Source of the DNA: Formosa haliotis
GTDB lineage: Bacteria; Bacteroidota; Bacteroidia; Flavobacteriales; Flavobacteriaceae
Length of the DNA: 64,000 nt
Assembly: GCF_001685485.1 (NCBI RefSeq)
Contig: NZ_BDEL01000001.1
Location: 124,001-188,000 of the forward strand
Reading direction: 5' to 3'
In this document: one piece after another, positions 1 to 9,833 of the stretch
Layout: each line of letters opens with the position of its first letter
How positions within the stretch are numbered: the first letter of the stretch is position 1
Notes under the pieces: model-generated
Database searches by the model: none
Seen by the model: only the letters and a program-made list of their open reading frames with translations
Told to the model about the DNA's origin: nothing
Position numbers and translations under genes: made by a program

Positions 1-485
1 GCATAAATACTGCCAACAACATGTAAGGCTTTATTATTGGTTTTTAGGGTAGATAATAGGCTTGGAGAGATGTAATAGTCCTTAAATAAATCGACTTCAT
101 ATTGGTCTTCAGAAATAAGATAAAAATCGTCCTGTAAAGGTTTAACATCTATAATAAAACTAATATCGTTGGTATCTGGAAGATATAACCCCCCCTCATT
201 TCTAAATACTGTAAGTTTTACACGAGCAGATGCAGTGGTAAGATTATTAACTTCCAGGGTGCTTTTAATTTCACTCTCAAGAAATTCCATATTAAAATGC
301 ATCGGAATTTCCATTCGCATGATGCGCATAGAAGCCATTAGTCTGAAATAATGATCTTCCCAAAATAAAATTTTTCCGTAAGACGTTTTAATGGTTTCAA
401 ACAAAGCATCGCCATAAGCAAAACCTCTATTGTTTGTGTTTAAAACTGAATTGTTTTCTTGAATTGTTCCGTTTAAATTAATCAT
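1..485 (-). CDS. Aminotransferase class IV (partial, 3' end outside window)
   Basis: The reverse strand reads openly from an ATG at 485 to the window edge, giving about 161 residues with no stop. The protein begins MINLNGTIQE and carries the early landmark NRGFAYGDALFETIK. That pattern (a glycine-rich 'R-x-F-x-Y-G-D-x-x-F-E-T' stretch) marks the fold-type IV PLP aminotransferases, including branched-chain aminotransferase and aminodeoxychorismate lyase. The PLP-binding lysine lies beyond position 1 or further along and cannot be checked. IlvE, PabC and D-amino-acid transaminase cannot be separated from this fragment. It is probably a host core gene outside the polysaccharide locus. The start lies directly after the T-tract of a terminator-like hairpin (486-510). 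Confidence 0.8.
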   Translation of the reverse strand, partial: MINLNGTIQENNSVLNTNNRGFAYGDALFETIKTSYGKILFWEDHYFRLMASMRIMRMEIPMHFNMEFLESEIKSTLEVNNLTTASARVKLTVFRNEGGLYLPDTNDISFIIDVKPLQDDFYLISEDQYEVDLFKDYYISPSLLSTLKTNNKALHVVGSIY

Positions 486-510
486 AAAAAAAGCCCGAAT
501 AGTTTCGGGC
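486..510 (-). terminator. Intrinsic terminator of the START-like gene
   Basis: A 7-bp perfect stem (GCCCGAA at 493-499 with TTCGGGC at 504-510) has a 4-nt loop. On the reverse strand it is followed by seven T residues. It lies 30 bp past the stop codon of the START-like gene. The T-tract runs directly into the ATG of the downstream aminotransferase, so that gene needs either read-through or its own promoter. Confidence 0.8.
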
Positions 511-539
511 AAATATACTTTAAAATATATAAAAATCGA

Positions 540-926
540 TTATGCAGAGCCTAAGACATGCTTTAAATCTGAAATTTGATTTTCCCAAAGCATTTTAGTT
601 TCGTCGATTTCATCTTCCTCAGAAAAGTCAACAACTATAAGTGACACATCTTTAGTAATTTCGTCAACTTGAATGCGAAGTTCAAAGTAATATGGTGCAT
701 CTTCGTCGTGCAACCATTTAAATTTTATACGTTCTCCACTTTTTTTGCTCAATAATTTAGCTTGTTCTTCAGCTCCATCCCAAATAAATTTATAAAGTTC
801 ACCTCTAGAATTTACGTTATCTGCAAACCATTCTGATAAGCCTGAAGGCGTTGAAATGTACTGATATAATAGGGTTGGTGATACTTGTATAGGAAATTCA
901 AGTTCAAATTTTATTTTATCTTCCAT
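540..926 (-). CDS. START-like / AHSA1-type domain protein
   Basis: A small soluble acidic protein of about 128 residues with no signal peptide. The pattern 'FELEFPI..SPTLLYQYISTP' followed by 'GLSEWFADNV' is typical of the short START-like (Bet v 1 fold, AHSA1-related) proteins common in Flavobacteriia. These form a helix-grip fold with a hydrophobic cavity; the ligand of this subgroup is unknown. An alternative ATG four codons upstream (938) is possible. I prefer 926 because the homologous family start is the MEDKIKFELEF segment (family knowledge, not verified here). The gene is followed by a terminator and an aminotransferase, an arrangement that looks like core genome rather than PUL. Confidence 0.75.
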   Translation of the reverse strand: MEDKIKFELEFPIQVSPTLLYQYISTPSGLSEWFADNVNSRGELYKFIWDGAEEQAKLLSKKSGERIKFKWLHDEDAPYYFELRIQVDEITKDVSLIVVDFSEEDEIDETKMLWENQISDLKHVLGSA

Positions 927-1017
927 GTGTTCATTCAAATAATTATTGGCTCAATATATACATTAATTATATACTATTTAGATAAATTCAATAAAAAAAA
1001 ACTTTTATCAAATAATG

Positions 1018-1048
1018 TTTGTATACATTGATATTGTTGTTATATTTG
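1018..1048 (+). promoter_or_regulatory. Bacteroidota-type promoter of tRNA-Met
   Basis: TTTG at 1018-1021 and TATATTTG at 1041-1048 match the Bacteroidota consensus (TTTG, 17-23 nt, TAnnTTTG) with 19 nt between. The tRNA begins 14 nt after the -7 element. Seen directly in sequence; activity is inferred. Confidence 0.75.
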
Positions 1049-1062
1049 CACCCTCAAAATAT

Positions 1063-1136
1063 GGCGAGGTAGCTCAGTTGGTTAGAGCGTTGGATTCATA
1101 ACCCAGAGGTCCCGAGTTCAAATCTCGGTCTCGCTA
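1063..1136 (+). tRNA. tRNA-Met (anticodon CAT)
   Basis: A 74-nt cloverleaf. The acceptor 5' arm GGCGAGG pairs with TCTCGCT at the 3' end (two G-U pairs). The D-arm is GCTC..GAGC, the anticodon arm carries TTCATAA, and the T-arm has the usual GTTCAAATC loop. The anticodon is CAT. CCA is not encoded, which is common in Bacteroidota. It looks like elongator tRNA-Met rather than initiator because the anticodon stem lacks three consecutive G-C pairs. The lysidine-modified Ile tRNA also has CAT and cannot be fully excluded by eye. Confidence 0.93.
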
Positions 1137-1148
1137 CTAGAGTTTACA

Positions 1149-1178
1149 AGGCTTCACAGAAATGTGAAGCCTTTTTTT
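1149..1178 (+). terminator. Intrinsic terminator of tRNA-Met
   Basis: Stem AGGCTTCAC (1149-1157) with GTGAAGCCT (1164-1172), 6-nt loop, followed by a run of T residues. It starts 12 nt after the tRNA end. Confidence 0.85.
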
Positions 1179-1215
1179 ATTTCATGTAGTACAGAATAGG
1201 TACAGAATAAGTGGG

Positions 1216-1284
1216 TGAAATGGTACTATTTAAGGCTTAATGTTATTCCGTGGTTATTGGTGTTTTTTGGTGGTAGAATTTATG
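1216..1284 (+). repeat. Direct repeat copy 1, left boundary of the PUL
   Basis: About 69 bp, matching 62834-62902 in the same orientation at about 62 of 69 positions. Shared blocks include ATTTAAGGCTTAAT, TGGTTATTGGT and TTTGGTGGTAGAATTTATG. It lies 80 bp downstream of the tRNA and 377 bp upstream of the HTCS start. The copies bracket the whole polysaccharide locus. What the repeat is (recombination scar, dispersed intergenic repeat, mobile element end) cannot be told from this window. Confidence 0.75.
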
Positions 1285-1660
1285 AATTAGTAGATTATAT
1301 GATTAATTTCAATTGTAATTTTATAAAATTCAGCCGAAAAATCTTTGTATTTTAATATTTAATCTAACTACGAATTTTATTAAAAGAATCACTGTAATTT
1401 CTTTCATTAAGGTACTTGTGCTTTCAGATTCTTCGGGTGAAATTTAACTATTGTTAATTTACAATGACAAAGTTGTAAATAAATGGAATTTTTTTAGTGT
1501 TTGGTAATAAAAAATACATTTTTACATAACGAAATAAAGTATTAATATGTAAGTTTGGGTATTGATCAAAGAAATAAACTATTCTTAAATAATTCATTAA
1601 AACCAAGATAAATAATTGATTTTTTAATTAAAGAATAGGTGTTTTAATTAATTTGAGTTT
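1285..1660 (+). promoter_or_regulatory. AT-rich upstream region of the HTCS gene
   Basis: No coding sequence is visible in these 376 bp. The only promoter-like element I see is TAAGTTTG at 1550-1557, a match to the Bacteroidota -7 consensus. It has a T-run but no clear TTTG about 20 nt upstream. That would give a 5' leader of about 95 nt. Neither the GAGTAAG element found upstream of the enzyme units nor a riboswitch-like structure is seen here. Confidence 0.4.
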
Positions 1661-4600
1661 ATGAAAATTTCATTAATTAGGTTCTCAATATTTTTGTTGA
1701 CAATCTTATGTTACTCCCAAGAAAAACAAGTTAAGTTAAGTAATCAAAGAATAGAATCTTTTAATAGTAAGCAGGGATTTTTTCAAAACACTGTACATGC
1801 TATTATTTCAGATAATAATGGGTATTTATGGGTAGCTACACCAAATGGATTGGTTAGGTACGATGGGTATACTTTCGATTATTACTATCATAATATTGAA
1901 AATCAAAATTCACTTCCTAATAACTTTATTTCTAGTCTATTAAACGATTCAAAAGGACGGCTTTGGATAGGTACTAGAGGCGGTACGTGTTTGTACCTTA
2001 CAGAAAAGGAGTTGTTTATTCCCTTAGAAAATTCTATACAGCGGGATGTGTTGATTAAAGAGGATTCTAAAATCGAATTTGGATAGGTGGAGAAAACAAA
2101 ATTCAAATTTATGACAGTAGTAGTGACGATTTAAATGAAGTAAGTAAACTAGGGGAAATTGTTTTAAGTAATGTATTGAACAATCAACCTATAGTAGGTG
2201 TTGAATTTTTATCAGATTCTGAATTATTGGTTGCTACCTCTACAAAAATATTTAAAGTAGACTATAATGAAAATGACAACTATTCTATAGGTTTTTTAGA
2301 GATAACTTTAGATAAAGGTGTTGATAACATAAAAGAAATTCTTAAGATTAATAATTCTATTTGGATAGGTACAAACGCTGGTCTCTATCAAACTTTTTAC
2401 GAAAATAGCCAACTTATTACTGTTGGAAGTTACTTTACAACTAGTGATGAAAATTTTAAAAACTCAAAATTTGATATACAATCCTTATACTTAGATCACG
2501 AAAAGAATTTATGGATTGGTTCTCGTAATTACGGTGCACTGAAATATGATTTTAATGAAGAAACCTTTACATCTTTTCAATACGACTCTAAATATAGTAA
2601 TGGACTAACTAGTAATAGGGTAAATTGTTTTTACGAAGATGATTTTGGTGTGCTATGGATAGGTACTGCTCAAGGAGGACTCAATAAATACGATAAGAAT
2701 TTAAAAGATTTTCAAAATTATTCTCATAATGCGTTTGATAATCATTCACTGTCAAGTAATTTAATAACGGATTTAGTTGAGGATAAAAATGGAAAAGTTT
2801 GGGTGTCTTTCTTTAGAAGCGAAATTAGTAGATCGGCAGAACCACTAAATTTAAATAGCGGAAAGCGAATTTCATTTAGTAGGCTTAATAATCAATTAAA
2901 GAAATTAGAAAATGAATGGGTAATTACCCTGTTTCAGGACTTAAAGGGCTATTGGTGGATAGGTACCAATAAAAGTGTTTATGTATACGATGAAAATAGA
3001 GATGTATTAAAAGCTATTGAATTAAAGAATAATGGTGTTCCCGAAAGTTTAATTTTTAATCGCGTCATCCATCAAATAGATTCTAATCACGTTTTATTAG
3101 CAGGTCCGAAAGTGTTTTTATTAAAAAATCCTTGGGATTATATTTTTAATGATAAACCTTTAGAGGTAGAGTCAGAATTATTTGATATAGGTAATAATCA
3201 AATAAATGCCTATAAAAAAGATACTTTTGGAAATCATTGGTTTGCGAGTAACCAAGGACTTTACCGTATTAGAATAGAAAATAATTTATGGGAAATTAAA
3301 GATTTTTTAACAAATAACTCTGAAAATGAAAATCTAGAATTAAGCTATAACTATATTTTTGATGTTCATGTAGCGGCCAATAAAACGGTTTGGTTGGGTA
3401 CTTATGGCGGCGGACTTGTAAAGATTAATTTGAATGAAAACGGTGAACCAAATCACATAAAAGGATTTCATAGGAAAGATGGTTTAAAAGATGAAGTAAT
3501 ATATGGGATTTTAGAGGATGATGAGGGATTATTATGGATGAGTACAGATATGGGAATTTGTTCTCTTAATCCAGATACTGAGAAATTTTATTTTTACGAT
3601 GTAAATGATGGGGTGTTAAGTAATAATTTCAGACAATCCGCATTTTTAAAAACAAAGGAAGGTATCATGTTAATGGGTGGTGTAGATGGTTTAACCATCT
3701 TTGATCCAAAAAAAATTATTAAAAATAATAAAGAACCAAAAGTTATTATCTCCCGATTAAACATTAATAATGAGCCGGTTGTTCCTGGGAAAAAAATAAA
3801 CGGAAAAGTGATATTAAAAAAATCTATTTCCGATACAGAAAACTTAGAAGTTAATCATGCCAATAGAAACCTTTCTCTAGATATTATAGTTCAGCATAGT
3901 TCTACACCGAATAAAAATAAAGTAGCTTATAAATTAGAAGGAGTAAATCAAGATTGGATTGAAATAAATGGAGGAAAAACAACTGCGACCTACACGAATT
4001 TGAATTCTGGAACTTATAATTTTTTATATAAAGGTGCGAATGGGGATGGCCTTTGGACTCCAGAACAACATTTTAAAATACAAGTACTTTCGCCTTGGTA
4101 TTTAAGATGGTGGAGTTTGACGTTGTGGTTATGTTTAGCACTATTACTTGCTCATGCCATTATGAGGTATTTGGTTAGGTTAGAAAAACTAAATCAAAGA
4201 TTAAAATTCGAGCAACTTGAAAAAGAAAGAGTACGTGAAATGAATCAGGCAAAATTAAGATTCTTCACGAACATATCTCATGATTTTAAAACACCATTAT
4301 CTTTAATAATTGGTCCGCTTGAAAAAATAGCAGAACAATATAAAACTGAGGATAATAAAAAGTACTTTTCAATCATACAAAATAATATCATTAGATTACA
4401 ACGTTTAATAGATCAATTAATATCGTACAGAAAGGCAGAAACCGGGCATCTAGAGGTACATTATTCAAAAGTGACTTTAGGGAACTTTATGTATCCTTTA
4501 ATGGAAGCCTTTGAGGATTATGCGCACAGATCTCTTCTCAATTTTTATTACAAAATAGATAATCCTAATCAGTTAATTTCTATAGATATAAGTAAAACCG

Positions 4601-5790
4601 AACGTATTTTACTCAATTTATTCTCAAACGCCGTAAAATATTCTGGATCTTATAAAGAGGTAAGTATAGAAGCAGGAATTATTACTTTGAATGGTGAAGA
4701 TGTATTGTCTTTAAGGGTTACCAATACAGGGGGAGAAATATCTCCTGAGAAAATAGATAGAATTTTTGATCGGTTTTATAGAGGTGTGGATGAAAAGCAA
4801 GATTGGAATGGAACAGGTATTGGCCTTGCGCTTTGTAAATCGTTGGTAGAGTTAATGAAAGGAACCATTTCGGTGACTAGTGAAGCAGATAAGAAAACAG
4901 AGTTTACAATTACCCTACCTATTACAAATGAAGGGGAGCAGTTAGAAGAGAAGGCGATACAAAAACATCATAAAATTGTTACCGATTGGTTACCATCAGA
5001 ATTAGAGAGTATACAGGATGAGGTTAATGATGCATCACGTCCTACTTTATTAATTATAGACGACGAACAGGATGTTAGAACATTTTTATATGAAGCTTTT
5101 AAAGACCATTATAATGTAGAACTGGCTGTAGATGGTGAAGATGGATTATTAAAATTAAAGGAAAATCCACCGCAGCTTGTTATTAGTGATGTCATGATGC
5201 CTAAATTGGATGGGTATGATTTGTGTAAACAAATTAAATCCGATTCAGAGTTCTGTCATATCCCGGTTATTCTTTTAACCGCTATGGATGATAATACAAA
5301 ACGACTTGAAGGTTTAGAATTAGGGGCCGATGATTATATAGTAAAACCATTTTCTATAAAATACCTCGAGGTTAGAGTTAAAAAACTAATAGAAAATAAG
5401 CAGCGAATTTTTCAATATTATTCTAATAATAGTTTCTTGCCTCAAGATTCACTTATAAGCTCTTCTAAAGACAAGAATTTTTTACAAAAAATAAACCTTT
5501 CGATAGAGAAAAATATGTCTAATTCATCCTTTGGAGTTGAAGAATTAGCTGCAGATATCGGAATGAGTACATCTCATTTCTACAGAAAACTTAAAGAATT
5601 AACAGGGCAAGCTCCTAATTTTTATCTTAGAAACTTTCGTATGCAAAAAGCAGCAGAGATCTTAACTGCTAATAAAAACTTAACTGCAGCCGACGTTATG
5701 TTTGAAATAGGAATTGAATCAAAATCCTATTATTCTTCAGCATTTAAAAAAATACACGGTGTTTCTCCTTCAGAATTTGTTAAAAAATAA
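1661..5790 (+). pseudogene. Hybrid two-component system regulator (HTCS), frameshifted
   Basis: HTCS proteins are inner-membrane sensors that bind PUL oligosaccharides in the periplasm and act as both kinase and transcription activator. In order: signal peptide (ending ..ILCYS), periplasmic propeller repeats with recurring 'LWIGT' motifs, Y_Y_Y domain (about nt 3850-4095), one membrane helix (about nt 4105-4165), HisKA with the acceptor His in ISHDFKTPL (codon at 4279), HATPase_c (NAVKYSG and GTGIGLALC), receiver domain with Asp in LVISDVMMP (codon at 5188) and phosphate-sensing Lys in DDYIVKPFS, then an AraC-type HTH to the end. The first frame stops at 2084-2086, while homology continues in another frame from about 2074 (RIWIGGENK). 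One missing A in the AAAA run at 2069-2072 explains it: restoring it gives EDSKNRIWIGG. Either a recent inactivation or a sequence error. Without the frame, the second part lacks a signal peptide. Confidence 0.9.
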
Positions 5791-5791
5791 T

Positions 5792-5861
5792 GATTGATTT
5801 GAGTTACAATACAGTGTTAACTCTTTGTTAACTAGTTGTTTTCATGTTGCTCAAATCAATC
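5792..5861. repeat. Inverted repeat downstream of the HTCS gene
   Basis: GATTGATTTGAG (5792-5803) and its exact reverse complement CTCAAATCAATC (5850-5861) flank 46 nt. The 46 nt also hold two copies of TGTTAACT. The repeat begins 1 nt after the HTCS stop. It could be a long-looped terminator, but it has no good T-tract. Otherwise it may be a regulator site upstream of the first enzyme operon. The function is not established. Confidence 0.55.
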
Positions 5862-5893
5862 TGAGCAAATCAAGCAATAAAAAAACATGATGC

Positions 5894-5930
5894 GAGTAAG
5901 TACTTTTGGTAGATAGATAACATATTTGTA
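5894..5930 (+). promoter_or_regulatory. Candidate PUL promoter/operator, copy 1
   Basis: GAGTAAG (5894-5900), then 20 nt, then CATATTTGTA (5921-5930). The same pair with 21-nt spacing occurs at 43517-43554 and 47503-47540. CATATTTG is one base from the -7 consensus TAnnTTTG. GAGTAAG sits where the -33 element should be. It precedes the first enzyme operon by about 235 nt. That fits an activator-dependent promoter, with the HTCS as the natural candidate activator (inference). Confidence 0.55.
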
Positions 5931-6165
5931 TTAGTCCTAATTGATTAAATTGATATTAAAAGCGACTAAAAAAATAATATTTAATAATTAAGAGTATTGT
6001 TTTTTGTTATTACCATAAAATCTTAAGGTTTTAACTCCTGTTGCTTATTTTGGAAAGAGCTATAAGAATAGTTGCAAAATGTCTTTACTTATTCTACTGT
6101 ATCGCTTTCTCTTCAAACACAATATCTCCTTAATTAATATAGGTTTTAAACTTAAAAATTATTAC

Positions 6166-7956
6166 ATGTTTAAAGGTAGAAATGTTTTATTGCTATTTAT
6201 AATGCTTTCAGTAGTTTCTTTCCAGTCTTTTGCTCAGGAAAAGCAAGGTGAAGAAAGTATGGATAAAATGTGGGGCGAAAATTCTGTAGTAGATGGCGAT
6301 ATTAGAGAAGGGCGTGGAAAGTTCTTCGACCAAAGTAATTTTGGAATGTTTATTCATTGGGGGCTATTTTCGGAATTAGCAGGAAAATGGAATAATAAAA
6401 CATATTATGGTATTGGTGAATGGCTAATGAATCCGCGTGTAGCGAATATTCGTCCAGAAGATTATATGAAAGTAGCAGATGATTTTAATCCATCTAAATT
6501 CGATGCCAAGGCTATAGCGCAATTAGCGAAGGATGCTGGAATGAAGTATATAATCATTACCAGTAAACACCATGAAGGATTTGCAATGTTCGATTCTAAA
6601 GCTAGTGATTTTAATATTGTAGACGCTACCCCTTTTGCAAGAGATCCTATGAAGGAACTTTCTGCAGCATGTCATGAATTAGGTTTAGGTTTTGGATTTT
6701 ATTACTCGCATTATCAGGATTGGACAACGCCTGGAGCTGCTGGTGGTCCTACTCAAAATTCAGATGGTAGCGAAGCTACGTTTAAAGAATATTTCTACAA
6801 TAAATGCAAACCTCAAGTTAAAGAAATCTGTAGTAATTACGGAGATATAGATTTCGTGTGGTTCGATACACCTGGTGGTATGCCAGAAGAGTATGTAAAA
6901 GAGCTTGCAGACATGGTACGTGAATTACAGCCCAACACCATGTTATGTAGTAGAGTGGGGTATGGATTAGGAGATTATGTGAGTCATGGAGATATGGAAG
7001 TGCCTCCAGTAAACTTAGATATACTTTGGGAAAGTTGCGATACTAACAACGATTCCTGGTCTTATGCTTGGTACGATAATAATTTTAAAAGTCCGAAAGA
7101 AATCTTACACAGATTAATTTCTACAGTAGGACGAGGTGGTACGTATTTATTTAATGTTGGGCCAAACGGTGAAGGTGAAGTGCCTGAGATTGGTGTTAAG
7201 TTTTTAGAACAAGCTGGTACTTGGATTAAAAAATACCCACAAGTTATTTATGATGCAGGTAGCTCTCCTTGGGGACATGCTTTATCATGGGGTGATGTTA
7301 CAACAAAAGGTAATTCATTATTCTTATCTGTATTCGAATGGCCTCAAGACGGAAAATTATATTTACCAGGACTAGAAAATGAAATTGTTTCTGCCGAAAT
7401 ATTAGGAGGGAAAAGCAACGAAAAGATTAAATATTCAAAGAAAAATAATTGGATAATTTTTGATGTGCCTTATAAAACTCCAGATTCACCTGTCTCGGTT
7501 ATTGAAGTAAAATTAAAGGAGACACCAAAGGTAAATGGTACTCATGGTATTTATCCAAATATAGCAACAACCATACTAACAGATTTTGCAACTATAACAG
7601 ATACCGAAAAGAAATCTATTAGATGGATGGAGAAATTTGGCGAGTGGAAAAAAACTACTCAAGTGAGTAATTGGAAAAAAAGTGGTGTTGCTAAATTTGA
7701 AGTTAATGTGTTAGAACCTGGATATTATTATTTAGACTTAGAGTACACCGGAGAAGGTAGGTTGGTTTGGAAGACTACTACAGATGAAGGGATAATGGTT
7801 CAAAATGAGCAGGCAGCCACAGGAAAATACCAAGCTTATCCAATGGGGATTTTAGAGTTTAAAACAGCGGGACAACATACCATTTCGGTATCCTTGGTCT
7901 CTAAAGACCAAGAGGAATCAAGTTTAAAATCAATTATCATAAAACCAATTCAGTAA
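6166..7956 (+). CDS. GH29 alpha-L-fucosidase with C-terminal beta domain
   Basis: Predicted exo-acting retaining alpha-L-fucosidase removing fucose from fucan oligosaccharides, probably in the periplasm. From the ATG at 6166 the protein has 596 residues and opens with a clean signal peptide (MFKGRNVLLLFIML...SFAQ). An in-frame ATG at 6079 would add 29 residues before it and is less likely. GH29 landmarks are '[11 protein letters not shown]', '[24 protein letters not shown]', 'GFYYSHYQDW' and 'FVWFDTP', whose Asp (about residue 234) is the expected nucleophile. After the barrel (to about residue 390) there is a beta-sandwich, then a further C-terminal beta domain (about 490-596) resembling the ends of the neighbouring sulfatases. 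First gene of the operon, 54 bp before the next gene. Confidence 0.9.
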   Translation: MFKGRNVLLLFIMLSVVSFQSFAQEKQGEESMDKMWGENSVVDGDIREGRGKFFDQSNFGMFIHWGLFSELAGKWNNKTYYGIGEWLMNPRVANIRPEDYMKVADDFNPSKFDAKAIAQLAKDAGMKYIIITSKHHEGFAMFDSKASDFNIVDATPFARDPMKELSAACHELGLGFGFYYSHYQDWTTPGAAGGPTQNSDGSEATFKEYFYNKCKPQVKEICSNYGDIDFVWFDTPGGMPEEYVKELADMVRELQPNTMLCSRVGYGLGDYVSHGDMEVPPVNLDILWESCDTNNDSWSYAWYDNNFKSPKEILHRLISTVGRGGTYLFNVGPNGEGEVPEIGVKFLEQAGTWIKKYPQVIYDAGSSPWGHALSWGDVTTKGNSLFLSVFEWPQDGKLYLPGLENEIVSAEILGGKSNEKIKYSKKNNWIIFDVPYKTPDSPVSVIEVKLKETPKVNGTHGIYPNIATTILTDFATITDTEKKSIRWMEKFGEWKKTTQVSNWKKSGVAKFEVNVLEPGYYYLDLEYTGEGRLVWKTTTDEGIMVQNEQAATGKYQAYPMGILEFKTAGQHTISVSLVSKDQEESSLKSIIIKPIQ

Positions 7957-8009
7957 AACAAGCATCAGGGCCTTTAGACTCTATAAAAATTAAACAAACC
8001 AAACTAATC

Positions 8010-9821
8010 ATGACAAATTTAACCAAGCTTTTCTCGTTTTTAGCTCTTCTTACGATAACGATTTCGTGTAAATCAGATCCGAAGCAAGACGATAAAAAGC
8101 AGCCTAACATTATTGTGGTCATAACTGATGACCAAGGGTATGGAGATGTAGCGCACAATGGGAATACAATCATTAAAACGCCAACTATAGATTCTTTTGC
8201 TAAGCAGGGTGTAAGTTTAACCAATTATCATGTAGCTACCACATGCGCACCTACAAGGGCAGGATTATTAACGGGAAGAAATTGTAATAGAAATGGTGTC
8301 TGGCATACCATTATGGGGGCTTCTATGTTGAATAGAGAGGAAGTGACTATTGCCGATGTTTTAAAAGAAAACGGTTATAAAACAGGAATGTTTGGAAAAT
8401 GGCACCTTGGAGATAACCATCCTTTTACTCCTCAAGAACGCGGTTTTGATGAAACTTTTTACCATGGAGGTGGTGGTGTAGGACAAACGCCAGATTACTG
8501 GAATAATGATTATTTCGATGATACGTATCATCGAAACGGAAAACCAGAAAAGGTTGAAGGGTATTGTACCGATGTATGGTTCGATGAAGCCATAAAATTT
8601 ATCGAAGCTAAAAAGAACGATCCATTTTTATGTTATTTAAGTTTAAATGCGCCTCACTCTCCATTTAATGTACCACAAAAATATTACGATTTATATAAAG
8701 ATGAAGAAAGCCTTTTAGAAACGCAAAAACGTTTTTATGGGATGATTACTAATGTAGATGATAATTTTTCTAGACTGTTAAATAAATTAGATGCATTAGA
8801 AATTGCAGAAAATACCATTGTCATATTTACAACAGATAACGGAACTTCTAATGGATATCACGTTGATAAAAATACAGGAGACGTTCATGGTTATAACGCC
8901 GGAATGCGCGGTACTAAAGCTAGTGAGTATGAAGGCGGTCACCGCGTGCCGTTTATTATAAGATGGCCAAACGGAAAATTGGAAGGCGGCAAATCACTTT
9001 CAGATTTAGTATCTCATGTCGATCTGTTACCAACCTTAACATCGTTAGCAGGTATCGATTATACGTCTGAAAAAGTGATGGATGGCACCGATGTTAGCGC
9101 CTATTTAACAGGAGAATCAAAACTTAAGGAACGCTATTTAGTAGTCGATACCCAACGTATTTCATGGCCTGAAAAAGGTAAGAATAGCTGTGTTATGCAA
9201 GGCGATTGGCGATTAATTAAAGGAAATGAGTTATATAATCTAGTCGAAGATCCTGGTCAGACTAAAAATTTAGCGGAAGAATATCCAGAGCGTGTGGCCG
9301 ATATGAATGCCTTCTATGAAACCTGGTGGGAAAGTGTAATTAAAGAAACGAAGTATTCAACCATAGATTTAGGTGTGGATGAAGAAGAGGTTATAACCTG
9401 CCATGATGCTAGAACGGTAGATTATTACCCGCCTTGGAACCAAAGAATGATTCGTGTAGGAAATCCTATGAAACCAGCACCGTTCTTCGTGAATTTTGTA
9501 AATCCAGGGACTTACACCTTTAAATTAAGACGCTGGCCAGCAGAAAGTGGCGTATCACTTGGTGCTGAAATTCCAGATGAAATTCCAGAAACAGCTACAA
9601 CCGATCCTAGAGTTAGAGGAAAGGCCATGACTTTTAAAAAGGCATTTGTGAAAATTGGAGATCAAGAAGTTTCGGTAGATGTTAATAATGCAACACAATC
9701 GGCCGATATAGAATTAGAATTAGAACAAGGTAAAACCGAGTTATTGGCTTGGTTCGAATTAGAAAGCGGTGAGTTAACAAACGCCTTTTATATAAACGTA
9801 GAAAAGCACTCTAAACAATAA
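8010..9821 (+). CDS. Sulfatase (S1 family), lipoprotein, CAPTR type
   Basis: Formylglycine-dependent sulfatase of the alkaline phosphatase superfamily, predicted to remove sulfate esters from fucan oligosaccharides. A lipoprotein signal peptide (ending TISCKS) suggests periplasmic or outer-membrane anchoring. The metal-binding start 'PNIIVVITDDQGYGD' is intact. The modification motif C-A-P-T-R has its Cys at residue 79, followed by LLTGR. Also seen: 'GKWHLGD', 'TTDNGTS' and 'EGGHRVPFIIRWP'. The 603 residues include an extra C-terminal beta domain (about 480-603, with 'FKLRRWPAESG') that also ends the sulfatases at 32.7 and 57.6 kb. The next gene follows after 12 bp, so co-transcription is likely. 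The exact sulfate position (2-O, 3-O or 4-O) cannot be read from sequence. Confidence 0.9.
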   Translation: MTNLTKLFSFLALLTITISCKSDPKQDDKKQPNIIVVITDDQGYGDVAHNGNTIIKTPTIDSFAKQGVSLTNYHVATTCAPTRAGLLTGRNCNRNGVWHTIMGASMLNREEVTIADVLKENGYKTGMFGKWHLGDNHPFTPQERGFDETFYHGGGGVGQTPDYWNNDYFDDTYHRNGKPEKVEGYCTDVWFDEAIKFIEAKKNDPFLCYLSLNAPHSPFNVPQKYYDLYKDEESLLETQKRFYGMITNVDDNFSRLLNKLDALEIAENTIVIFTTDNGTSNGYHVDKNTGDVHGYNAGMRGTKASEYEGGHRVPFIIRWPNGKLEGGKSLSDLVSHVDLLPTLTSLAGIDYTSEKVMDGTDVSAYLTGESKLKERYLVVDTQRISWPEKGKNSCVMQGDWRLIKGNELYNLVEDPGQTKNLAEEYPERVADMNAFYETWWESVIKETKYSTIDLGVDEEEVITCHDARTVDYYPPWNQRMIRVGNPMKPAPFFVNFVNPGTYTFKLRRWPAESGVSLGAEIPDEIPETATTDPRVRGKAMTFKKAFVKIGDQEVSVDVNNATQSADIELELEQGKTELLAWFELESGELTNAFYINVEKHSKQ

Positions 9822-9833
9822 AGTGAATATCAA

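Noticed and set aside
169..351. 60-codon open frame on the + strand
   Set aside because: It is antisense to the aminotransferase, whose frame has clear family motifs.
1063..1136. tRNA-Met as a classical attachment site for an integrated island
   Set aside because: The 3' end of the tRNA is not repeated at the right side, no integrase gene is present, and the direct repeat lies 80 bp beyond the tRNA.
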